The notes under the pieces: model-generated
Database searches by the model: none
The model's input: the letters and a program-made list of their open reading frames with translations, nothing else
What the model was told of the DNA's origin: nothing
Made by a program: the position numbers and the translations under genes
Part shown: one piece after another, positions 23,091 through 34,864 of the stretch
Layout: each line of letters opens with the position of its first letter
Position numbering within the stretch: position 1 is the first letter of the stretch
Assembly: GCA_003342815.1 (NCBI GenBank)
Contig: PTEX01000003.1
Coordinates: 3,536,611-3,600,610, forward strand
Source: Eudromia elegans
Lineage: Eukaryota > Chordata > Aves > Tinamiformes > Tinamidae
Length of the DNA: 64,000 nt
Reading direction: 5' to 3'

Positions 23091-26000
23091 TTCACATATA
23101 TCTCTGTGAATAGTTCAGTGTAAGGCCTCATGTTTTTACCATCATCACTGATAATCTAACAGTTGTTTATATCAAAATGAATAATGTTGCTAACCAGAAG
23201 GCTCTGCCTTCTGGAGTCCAGTCATCTTCTTGCATTTCAAACCGTCTGTAATTGATTAATGTTCTCTGTGGAAATGAAGCTGGGAGAGCCAAGTGCGTGA
23301 GGTGCAGGAAGGAAAGCAAGAAACTAAAGCACAACACCCCTGCGCGGCAGGAGCAGCTCACTGGAAGGGCCCTTGGGCTACTCCTACCCTTATCATAGAA
23401 TCATGTAGTTCTTTTCACCGAGGTATCAGGCTTCATCCTAACTGCAGTTGGCTTTTCTTTTTCTGCCCCTCCCAGGTTGTTACTCCTGTTCTGAAATGTC
23501 ACCGTCTTGGAAGTCTTTTCATTTCCAGCCTCCACTTGCCCCTGACCTGTGCGTGCAACAGCCGGGTTCGACAGCAGACCTGCTGCATATTTCCTGGGGC
23601 TGTGGTGCAGGGAAGTGTGTTCTTTGGGCATTAGAAGAAGGGTTAGTCAGAGACTAGGTGGGAAACGAGCCTTCCTTTGCTGGAGAGCGGGGTGGGAGAA
23701 GCACGTGCTGGAAAGGGCATGTCATTTCCCTGTTTCTCTCAGCTTATAAAGGGAGGCTTTCATATAAAAGTTCTTTTCAGGATGTGGTAAACAATGCATT
23801 AAGTTGGCTACATTACTGTCAGGGCTCTGGGTATCTGATATAAGGGGAATTTGAAATAGCTCATTTGTACTCCAGAAAGGCAAACAAGAGGGAATGAGCT
23901 AGGCTCGTTGTGCTGAGAGGCAAGTTCGGGTGTTTGTGCAGCCCCAACCATTTCTCCAGCAATGCTGAGCATTGTCCTACAACCCACGTAGCATTTAATT
24001 CAGTGTTGTTCAAACATCTCCCTTCTTTGAGCTTGCCAGAAAAGTGCTGGCCCTGGGCAAAGCTGCATGCTGGGCTTCCCACCAGGCCCATGTCTCCTCA
24101 GCAGTGGGGTCTGCTCCCTCCCTGGCTCTCAATTTAGGTGTCCAGGGAACCACACGAGGCTGAGAGGAGCAGGGCAGCTTCTCTGGATGCGAATCAGGCT
24201 ACAGCTTTTGGGAGTTAATATTTTAGGGACCCTGCACATACACCTGGAATCAGATGGGGTCACACTGGAGCAAGCAGAAAGGCTGGTCCCAAGTGGCCTT
24301 AGAAGATGATTGCTGACTCAGCTGACCCTCTCATGAGACAGAGCTGGTCGAGTGACACTGGGTTGCCTCCTTGTTTCTCCTGAAGGAGACTGGCCAAAGT
24401 TTAAAAATCCAATTCTTGCTGTTCTGGGCATGCAATTGTAACTGCCATAGAGATTTTATGTGATGGCCCTTGAGAAAATCTTTCCATTAAGATGTTATCA
24501 AATATGGTCACAATTTTAAAAGTCTGTGTTATACAGTCATTGAGAAGGTTTTTATTTGCAAGCTATTAGACAGTGTTAAAAACATGAAATGAGCTGTGAT
24601 TATGCAGCAAAATATCTCAGGCTATTCTCTTGAGAAACCAAATAAAAATGCAGTCTTCTTCCCAAATCTTCCATTTATCTCTAATTTTGAGATTTGATTT
24701 CTGAAGATAACAAAAGGAAATTTAAGAGGTGGGAGGTTTGGCTCTTTGGAAAGGAAAAAAAATATTATTCATAATCCTTGTCAACATTATAGTAAGTAGA
24801 TATGTTTATATATGACCTTGGAGAGCATATCAGAAGTTACTTCAGTATATTTTACAATCCATATTCTTCATCTCAATTTGGTACCCATTATAGACATTCC
24901 ACAGAGTAATCAGAGACTGATAAATATAAATAAGATCTCATGAAAATGATTTAAAGCATAAGGATGGATGGAAGGGGCCCACTGCCATGGTTTCTACATC
25001 CTCCCACATTCTCACACGCGTTTTATATGTTACCATGTTGTTCTTCCAGGCTATACAGTTTGTCTGTATATCTAAATCTAAAATATAAATCTATGAGATA
25101 ATGAAAAATAAAAGTTAATAAAGGAGAAGAAGTTGTAATATTTATGAATTTGGCACTTGATCGGCCATGGTTTGGAATCTGACCTGGTCACCTGTAACCA
25201 ACCTGGTAACTCTCCTGTTTCCATTCAAATTTACCTTGAGTTCCTTACCAAGTTCTCCTTTCTCCTTCTGCTCCTAACACATATGATGCCAAATGTTTTC
25301 TTTCCTTCTTGTGTATCAATGTCCTTTGTCTTTTATTTCATACTGCCTTTTTTTTGCATATTCCATTAATAATTGCTATTTCACCATTATTGCAGGTCCC
25401 GCTCAGTTCTTCATATGAGCCTGACCATATCAATATACAAACTGTACTATGAAAAAAAAAATAGAAACAAAGACTTTGTTTTCTTTATACATTCATAAAG
25501 CACTGAGTTCAGCTAGAGCTCTGTAAATAATAATAGCTGAATGATAAGCCTCTCCTAATTCCACATGGTGTCTTTTTCAAAAATATGTTTTTTGTTAAAG
25601 ACTCTGAATTCCTCCTACTTCAGAGTTAACTCAGAATCGGAAGGCTAGGAGGCATTTTTTCCCCAAAGACTATTTTCTTATAAGAGCCATAGTTATCTGG
25701 CAAAATCCTAATCACTGGAAACCAGCTGTAGTTTTTGAACCAGTATATGTCATTGCATTTGTTAAAAACAGTTTTAGATAACACACACACAAAAAAAGGA
25801 GAAATGGAGAAAAAACAGGAGGAACAGTTTAACTAGTCTTGATGAGTGAGCTGACAACATATATTAGGAGCATTTTTTTTTCTATTCATCAGTTTAGCTT
25901 ACAGCAGTAGAAAGTTTCCATAAAAAATGACCATACATATTTTTTTTTTCAATGCAAATAAAGTAATCTTTCAAAGTTTTCATTTCACAGCCCTGGCATA

Positions 26001-29000
26001 GCTGCAGTTCAATGTGCATTAAGAAAACATGCGTGCAGGATGTGTAAATTATATCTCACTGTGTAACTGAGTTTCTGATGCAGATTTTAGTCTGCAGGGG
26101 TAAATTTATCAAAATTAGTGGAGATTTACATTTGCGCCTGGTTCTCATTTACCATAACCCCCTTACTTGGACAATAAAAACAGAGCTTGCATGTAAAAGG
26201 CTCTTTTGAAACTTTGCCTGAGTGATGTGGAAAGGTGTTAGGGTAAATGAGCATCATGTTGTGGGTGAGTGCCTGAAGCAGGACACCAAGCAGCAGAATG
26301 CCAGACTGTCACTTGTTTCTTTTGAACACGTTACCACCTGATGGTGGCAAATGGATGCGCTCTGAGTCATGGCTCAGACCTTCTTGGCCGACACATGGGC
26401 TTGTCCGAGAGCCTCACGCAGCCAGATCTGAGGTCAGCTGTGGAGGGTCCGTGCTCTGGGCAAAGCCGCCCGTGCCCTCGAGCCTGCAGGAACGCGTTGC
26501 TGGCTGCAGCTTTCACCAGGCCAGGATGGGGCTGCTTGCAGGCAGTCACCCCAGGCAGCCACCTGTGTGATCACGTCCATGTGGCCACCCTCATCGCCGG
26601 CAGACTGTGTGGGGTCACCATTTTAAAACCTTAGAGTGGCTCGTGAATTTTAATCCTCTGTCAATGGTAAACATCGGCAGGTGGCTTCTAAAGAACATCA
26701 TGCTAATGGTGTATATTTTGGGAGGGTTATTTTAAACTTGGCACTTGGCCTTGCTGGCCTCACAGGTAGTTGTTTAACTACAAATGAGGCGGTGAGGAGT
26801 GGGAAGCAGGGGACGTCTCAGGGAAGCTGTCCTTGAAATATCTGCCACTGAGGAAAGAGTCTGTGGATCCACAGCCTCCATCTGCAGTTCGTGCAATTGG
26901 AGACTGTCTAGAAGAAGCTGCAGTGCTGGCAAATGACTTTCAGAGCTTGTTGGGAACCAAATTAAGACGTAGGAAATCAAACTCTTCTGGTGGTTCTTTA
27001 ACTTCCAGAAAACTTAGGGCAGGATCTTTCTGTGTTGAGCCTCAGGTCAGTGAAAACATGAGGGAAGCTCTCCCATTAGGTATGGGTTCTGACAAAGGAG
27101 CCTGGAGGTTCACTCACACGTTTGGGAGACAAATGGGTTTATATTTTATGCCATGGTTCTGAAATCGTGTCTGCAGCTGAGTTAGCCTGTGCAACACCTC
27201 AGACTTGGTCATATAAAGTCCCATATCACAACTGGGTCCCACAACTGGAAACTGTGTTCACAGAACCCTGCTTATCACGCTTATCCCTTACAAAGCTGGC
27301 AGCTCCACCTCTCCGGTCTGACAGCCTCAGAAGGCTGTCGAAGGGCAGGAGCAGCACACCTAACAGTGCCTCTTCTATCCCGAGAAAGGAACAGAAGCAT
27401 CCTGGCTGCCCTCAGGGCAATACAGCAGCAACCGCTTTAGTTTGCTAGGTAATCTGTGCTGTGTTGTGGGTCATCTTTCGTTCACACATCTCTAGCCTGA
27501 GATACGTCACCTTACTTCTTCTCTCCTGCTTTGAGCACTGCTGTAGTGATAGCTTTTGTACATTAGAAGATGCCTGCTGGTTTAAGATGCGCTTTCATTT
27601 GTGAAGCTTGCAATCTCAATTTCCTCTTTCTTGCCTTTTGGCTTCCTTCTGTTCCTTCATTCTCTAATGTTTGTGTCTGGGTACAAACCCGTACAAGAAA
27701 AGTTTGCCATGCTGTAGTTGCATGGTGTTACGGTACTTTCATCTCATCTGCCTGCATGGATCCATGTGATATTTGACCTTCTTAGTGCACTGTACTCTGC
27801 TTTTAATCTTTAGGCCTCTGTCCAGCCCTGAGTTTAAAAGTATAGTGCCAGCACCATATTAACCAGACCTCATTAGCACACGTCAGGCCGGGGCAGTCAG
27901 TGCAGTATATATGCCAACAGCAACGCTCAGGTGAAACATGTGGTCATTGCGATAGGATGACCTGAGCAATAAGGGTAAGTTTTGAGTCCAGACTGTCACT
28001 GTGAATTTGCCTTGATCAGACACAAACTGCCTTGCTGAAGTCAAACTTGAGGGACTGTCACTTTAGCACCTTTCTTTGGTTAGGCCCTGAGAGTTGCTTG
28101 ATCCGCCATGTCCATGTCCATCCCGACCACCTCCTCCCTGGTCCCAGCCCTGCTCCATCCCCACTTCTGTGCTGTCAGACCCCCAACCTCACCCTGAACC
28201 CTACCCCATGGTGATGCCCAATGTCCCATGGGACTCTTCTCCCTCTGGGTCTTGGGGCAGGGCCTGGTGGTCAGGACCTGACCAGCGCCATCGGGAATCC
28301 CTGCTGAGAGCAATGCCTGGCCACAGTGAGCTCCTGGCCCTCCAAGCTCCCAGACAGCTTCCTAGGGAATGGCTTCTAAGCCATTTTGCTAGGCCACAGC
28401 AAAGCCACGTGTGATTTTGTCAGTCCCACACCTCAGATTCCTAAGAGACGCAGCCTGAGGACATGTGGCATGGGCTGTGTGAAGTGTCAGGGGCATGGGT
28501 GAGCGCTCTGCCAGGGAGATGTTTCAGCATTTCAATTCATTAGAAGTATTGTCTGGGTTATTACTTGTCCTGCTGAGCGTCGCAGCTCTTGATCTGGCCC
28601 TGACTGGTGAATTGTCGATTGGATGCCTTTTACCCTAAAGAAGGGGAGGCATTCAGCCCTGAAGCAAGGCCATGGCAAGATCCAGATAGTTCGGAATTGT
28701 GTGCCATAGGCCAGGTTTCCTTGCTGTTATTGGAGATTTCGGTGGCCTTGACCTCAGCAGAAACAGACTCAAAAGCTGTATGAGACTGCCTGGCATTGCA
28801 AAGGCTGGTATGTGGCTCTGCTGGTCTGTTAAGTAGGCAAACTATAGCTAGTATTTCGCAGAAGATGAAATGATGGCTGAGAAGATGCAATTTTTAAGCA
28901 ACTTTATATTCCTTGGAACTTACAACAACAGCAGTGACTTGTGGGAGATTGTTCCAATTCAGACCATGGCATTAGAATGCCTCTAGATATGAAGCATAAA

Positions 29001-31707
29001 AATATCTGAGCCAGGCTAACATGCACCTAATACAGCAAGTCTCTTAGATATGAAAGCAGTTGATTGTGGAAAGATCACCAATGATCCACTGAACTGAAAG
29101 GTTTCACGCTGGAGTCCATGTTTGAGTACTATATGCATAGCTATAAAAGGGACATTCCGCTCACACCCTGCAGGAGGTAGGTTCTCAAGTTGGCATCAGT
29201 ACTCATATATGGATGGGATTTTGCAAAAGTTTTGGGGGTAACATGCTGAACACCCTGTTTTATCCTCTTTCCAACAGATACATGCAGGTGTTGCTTCAAG
29301 AGAAAGGGACTCCTCTGGGAAATGTTACTGACCATCACAGCCATTCCTATGGTCAGGGACCTGGTGGAGTGCCTTGTGCCCAGGTTTCAAGAACTGAATG
29401 AGAAATTTAAGACTGCAGATGGGATATTGTTCTAACTATCTGCTCCTTGTAGGTCAAGGCAGTGACCCTATCCGTTTCCATTCCTCTTTTTCTTAACTTG
29501 GTTCACCTCTTGCTGTGATGACTTGCACTTGCTATGTATGAGGACCATTGATTGTTCCCAGGAATTAGTTGGCTGCTGCCTACACCATTTTACATTGATT
29601 GAGCAATGTGCTCTTGGCCTCTTGAAAGCTGGATGGGGAGCCTTTGTGGGCTGGCTGGTTGAGACTGACATGTGTTTCCTCCCTGGGATTCTGGTTGCTT
29701 CCTGAGTCCTGCAGTGTGTGTAATCCAGGACAGAGAGCTGGAATTAAGGAGCTGGAAGAGACTGTCTAGAGACTCAGCAATAAGGGCACAGTTAGCTGCT
29801 GAAATGGAAAAAAAAAAGCCATGGAAAGACTGGGATCTCTGCTAAAAGTAGTGTAGATGTAATAAAATTACTTATGAGAAGCAATAAAATGATGGGATAT
29901 ATGAGGTGGCAGATCCTGTTTTCTACTCCCTGCTGTCTCTTTTTTTCTTACATCCTTCAGGACAAAGCTGACAAGGCCACTTCTGCATTCAAAGGAACAT
30001 GTCGTTCAAAAAGAACAAGTCTTTGGGAACAGGAATACAATTTCGGTTAAACTCCTGTTTTATTGAAGTTGCCATATGTGCAACATGATGACAGGAATGC
30101 AAAAATAAACCTGTGAAGTGGTCAAACATTGTACAACATTTAGCACCAGTAGTATTAAAATCAAAGCCTCAGGAAGGACAGCTCATCCTCACTGCTCCTG
30201 GGTGGCCAAATGGATAGGATCATTTGACAACATTTCTCCAGTGTGTGAGGATGCTGCAGGGCAACTCATGTATTATTCCTTTTGCTTACCAGAGACCTCT
30301 ATGCCTAGATGTGCAGAGAAAGTTTGTCACACGCTCCCCATTACTCCAAATTAGAGGTGATCCCTAAATGTATAAAACTTGCTTTGAATAAGACCCTTGA
30401 ATGCACTACTGGAATACGCTCTGTGGTATGGATGTGAACCAGGGCTAAGGAGTGAGGATATAAAAGGAGATGGCCACTGAGGGTATAGGCAAAACTGAGT
30501 AGTTCTTCCCAATGATGGCTTGACAATAGGATTGTAGTCCTATTGTCATCTCCAGTGGCTTGAAGGACCAGATATTGTCTCTCTATATGTTGAGGGGCAA
30601 CAGTCTCTTGCTGCTGGTGGATATTGCTTCTTTGCAAACTGCCAAGGACCTCCCTGCAGAAGAGCCACAGAAGCTGAGGTTGTGGCCAGTGCGCCTATTT
30701 GGGTGTTTCTTTACAGCTTGTGAGCAAAATACTCATGCTGAACTGAGTTAGCATGACTTTATTTATAGAAACCACTGATAGTATGTGTTTGTCCACCTGC
30801 TTGGTTGACACTACCCAGGGATGAGCCCAAGGTCTTCATGCCTGCAGAAAACCTTAGGGAGAGGTGGACTGGTCCAAGAAGACTTGCATGTTCTCCAAAG
30901 TCTACTTGAGTCTTTTCTTTCTTCGTGGACTATTGGGACTTGTCATAGCATGTGGTCTTGGATGGGTGGAAGTCATATTCATATATATACTTAGGACAAA
31001 GGAAAAACATACTGACTCTAGATAGGCAACTTTGCTGTGTACTTGGTACTTGACCTTACTGAAATGGCATCTTTAAATGACTGCTTTCCAAAACAATAGA
31101 TCCAGCTCTGTTTTTAATTTCTCAGCTTCATAGAAAGTTTGCAAATTTAGTGAAAATTGGACGGGCTGATTAGAAAAGAATTTGATGAAATAATACAATG
31201 CATTAAAGAAACTGTCAGGAGACTTTTGTTTCTGGCTGCCCTGTCAAATAGTGGATATGTTAACACATAAATTAATAATATTCCAAAATGAATGGTTTGG
31301 ATGCTGTTGATTTTCCTTCTGGACTGTGTAATAAAACAAATCTTTTTTTTAAAATAATAATAATGCATATGTATAGTGTTCAACTGAAACCTGCCTAGCT
31401 TTTGCTTCTGTGAGATTTTGGAATGTGTTCTGCTGATGGATGGCAAAACCAGCTTCTGCTCTGGGCTGCTCTTGCAGCTCCCAGTTGTTCAAGTTCTAGG
31501 CAATATGTCCCAGCTTAATTATTTTTATTGCCAGTTGTCCAGATGGATTTTTTTTCAGCTGTTTGCTCAGTGTAGCATAAACCTAGTGACTGAAAAATGC
31601 AATAATTTCTTTTGATTCTGTTACAATGTGTTTTCAGGAGCCCATGTTATGACGTTCTTCCTGAACACATCAGAATTTCTGAATTTCGTTGTTTCTTGAT
31701 CTTGCAG

Positions 31708-31776
31708 ACTCAGCTCTTGGGAGTTTTACTGGCTGCTGCTGGAAATTTTCTGATTAGTGTGTCTTTGAATATACAG
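31708..31776 (+). CDS. NIPAL2: NIPAL2-like exon 2, first transmembrane helix
   Basis: Twenty-three codons (residues 36-58), bounded by the acceptor TTGATCTTGCAG and the donor GTATGA, both phase 0. The peptide TQLLGVLLAAAGNFLISVSL, followed by NIQ, is a hydrophobic helix. It is the conserved first membrane segment of the NIPAL2/NIPAL3 branch, where the family motif LxGxLLAxxGNxxISxSLNxQ is expected. It joins in frame to KCAHLRL of exon 3. Confidence 0.95.
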
Positions 31777-34692
31777 GTATGACATTTTTTCTCTTTATTT
31801 TGAGTTATTTGTATTTAACAAATAGTTTATGTTATATTTTACAAAGACATTCAAAATACAGTTTCTATTGCATTTGTTGGTCTCTCTTTTTCTTAAGCTA
31901 GTATCTTCCTGTATTTTTTAGCTGTCTGATAGTTCTAACCTTTTGAAAACAATGAAATATCATAACTACTCTCCCTCCCTGCAACCCATCATAAGGAGAT
32001 ACCAGCTGTGATCTGCTTATGATCCCACTGGAAGTCATGCGAACCTGTCTTTTTGTGTGGAAATCTAAAACAGAACTGACCACAAATGTTTAAGGACTGT
32101 TTGGTAAAATAATTCATGTAAATAAATGCACACAGGCATTTAGCTGCCTGCAGTGGTGGGCCCCAGAACAACTTTGACCAACTTAATTTGCCTTGAGCTA
32201 ATAGGATAAATTATGTAAATTTTAAACCATACTGACCTTACAACTATGGCAAGAGTTTGTAGGGCGAGATTTATAAAATAATTTCTGCACTAATAGTTTG
32301 GAAATCTATCAGTAAAAAGTTAAATAATTCATTCTAGCCTTGTAGCCTTCATGGTATTGTTATGTCTTTTAACACATGTTCTTAAAGTACAGAAGACCTT
32401 TTGTATTAGTTGTAGAAATAATATTTTTGCTAACTTGAATTTTATATGGGTTTAGTGTCTTTTTATATAAGATGACTCCTCTTTCTTTAAAGGATGAAGC
32501 AGAAAGCGTTGAAATATGAAATCTTTCATACATAATAATTGCTTTTATTAAAACAGGAAGCTTTTTCAACAATCCCATTCTATTTTAAGTATCTCTGGTT
32601 GGAGAGTCCCCCAGAAAAAAAAAAATCTCTTTAGCTGTAGATGTCATGCAGATTGAAACAATTTCTGCCTCTCCAATATTAGTGCTGATCTGTGATTAGT
32701 TGCTGAAGGCAACAATTGCAGGAGATGCTCCGTTTCAACGGAAAAAAAACTTTGGTTGACGAAGTGGAAATTCAGTCGAGCCCATAATGAGGAGGTAATT
32801 CAGACACCATGTCTTTTGTCTGTGGAGGGCACTGAGTGCCAAAGTGGATGTTTTGCACGGGGATGCACTCAGGCATGCAAACGGACTGTTAATTAACTTG
32901 TAATCATTAACAGCATTTACTGGATTTGAGCTCTTTCAACTTTAAAATACTATGCATGATTTTAAGGGAAACCAAATAGTTCTGCATTGCCCTTTGAAAG
33001 TTCCAACTGGAGCTTTTATTTATTCCTCCAAGTTGTTTTTTTTACTCCCTTTATTACTGAAATAAATAATTTATGAAATTGAATAATTACTTCTTTAGAC
33101 CTCAACATTTATTTTCATATCAATATTAAGTGGATAGGCCAAATTTTATTGCTGTCTTCCCTTTCCGCTATGCAAATGTCCCCTGATATTTATCACATAT
33201 CTTTTCAATCTCAGTTTTCCTATGTGATTCTGGGAAATAAACTGGATCTCAGACTTCAGTTTAGAATTTGTCTTAATCGTTTTTCAGCAGAAGCCAGGAT
33301 TCTTGATTTAAGAATTTTACTCAATATTATGTTCAATGAGATTTTTTCTTGTTTTTATTGTTATTTGTTTGTTTATAAAAATGGAACATGCAGAATCTTG
33401 GATATTACTGAATTTCTGACCTGTGGCTGAGGGAAGCTGGATTTTTCTCACGCTCGCTTTCCCCTTGAAGGGCTAAACTTCTGAAGACTTCATCCCTTGA
33501 GCACACACCATAGCATGAAGCTGCAATAACAATAACATGCTTCATCCTCTCAACAAGAGGCTATGGCACATCACAGATGTGATTCTTTGGGACATAAGCA
33601 TAGCTTACAGAGTAGCGTGTACAAGGAAAATGATTTACAGCTTCCCTGGGGCTCTGCAGGGGCACTTCCAAACCCAAATGTTCAATACGAAGGAAAAAAA
33701 TGAATTTTATGGCCATTTACTCTACAGTGACACTGTATCATTTGCTTTCTAGCCTTTTTTTATTTTCTTTTTTTTTTAAGCATTTCCATGCTTTCACCAG
33801 CAGAGAAGCTGATGAGGAATTTGAGAATGGAAATGAAATTCAGCAGAACTAATGTGATAAACAACCCTCCCATCACCTTCCTGATGGTGACATCCTGGAC
33901 ACTCGTTTAGAAGACCAGTGTGATCATATTATCCTGTTATATAAAGGTTCTTGCTGTACAAGAGAGAGCACAGTTGCGACATGTGTAAATATCTTCTCTA
34001 TGTAAGAGAAGTATTGATGAAGTACTACCTGAGCATTTCCTGTTGACAGAGTATCGCTCTTTTTCCTGCTGAAAATGATGTTTTACCTGAGGTATTCTAA
34101 AGTCAGAAAGGTGACTGTGTCCAAAACTTAAGCTCTGCGTAGTGAATTTAGAGTCCTCCCAACTAAAGCTGTAGTAACTTGCTGGCTTTTTCATCTTGAA
34201 ATCATGTTTCTAAATAGAAGATGCACCAGGGAGCAGAACATGGTACTCTCTGGTCATCTCCTCCTGTTTTTTTGCTCCCCTTCTGGTCATGCCCCATCTC
34301 CTCACTTTGAGTGTTTCCAGATTCACAGGACAACCTACTAAGGTACCTGTGAAATTATTTTTTTTTTTTTTGAAACAGCCATGCTTTGAGAGAAGAACAG
34401 AAGCTTGACGTGATAGCTAGGAACACTGTATGTTCACTTAATATTTCCCGGGTTTATTCAGAAGTTTTCCAGAAATTTAAAGCAGGGCTGTGAAAACACA
34501 AAGCTGAAGCAACGTTAGGTTTACACAAAGCAGTATGTCTGTAATACCATGCTGAAAGGCTGCTCAAAAAGGAAACCTTGACGCACCTGGAATTTGAAGT
34601 TGACAGCCCCTTAATTACCCCACCTTTGTTAAGCATAAGAGCACAATGGAAGTCTTTCTTTTCATGTCTGTTCCTAACAATTAATTTTCTAG
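31777..34692 (+). other. NIPAL2: Intron 2 of NIPAL2-like gene (2.9 kb)
   Basis: Phase-0 intron with GTATGA donor and TTTTCTAG acceptor. It is AT-rich, and I see no repeat or gene in it. Confidence 0.85.
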
Positions 34693-34864
34693 AAATGCGC
34701 TCACCTGCGACTGGCGTGCCAGACAGATCCAAAGCCCTGCTACACAAGCAAGCTATGGTGGTGCGGGATTCTCCTCCTGGGCCTTGGAGAGGTGGGGAAT
34801 TTCACAGCCTATGGATTTGCCCCCGCTGCCCTTGTCGCTCCGCTAGGATGTGTGTCTGTCATAG
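34693..34864 (+). CDS. NIPAL2: NIPAL2-like exon 3, TM2 and start of TM3
   Basis: 172 bases encode residues 59-115 plus the first base of codon 116. The acceptor is TTAATTTTCTAG and the donor GTAAGA. The exon holds the cytosolic or luminal loop [20 protein letters not shown], then the helix starting [17 protein letters not shown] and the core AYGFAP...[30 protein letters not shown] is the most diagnostic block of NIPA-family proteins. The membrane glutamate at residue 91 is a conserved polar position of the family. The loop is unusually cysteine-rich (residues 60, 67, 74 and 82). Confidence 0.97.

Larger units (their letters stand above)
15304..31707 (+). other. NIPAL2: Intron 1 of NIPAL2-like gene (about 16.4 kb)
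   Basis: Phase-0 intron, donor GTAAGC, acceptor CTTGCAG. It contains (CA)n-like tracts, a short perfect hairpin at 22573-22596, and GC-richer patches near 17560-17960, 18800-18970 and 26390-26600. Open frames up to 208 codons occur (for example 17480-18106) but show no family signature. No additional NIPAL2 exon or nested gene was recognised. Confidence 0.75.

Noticed and set aside
23392-23405. ATCATAGAATCATG, resembling a reversed CR1 tail octamer
   Set aside because: Only about 14 bases match and the adjacent sequence does not continue as CR1, so it may be chance.
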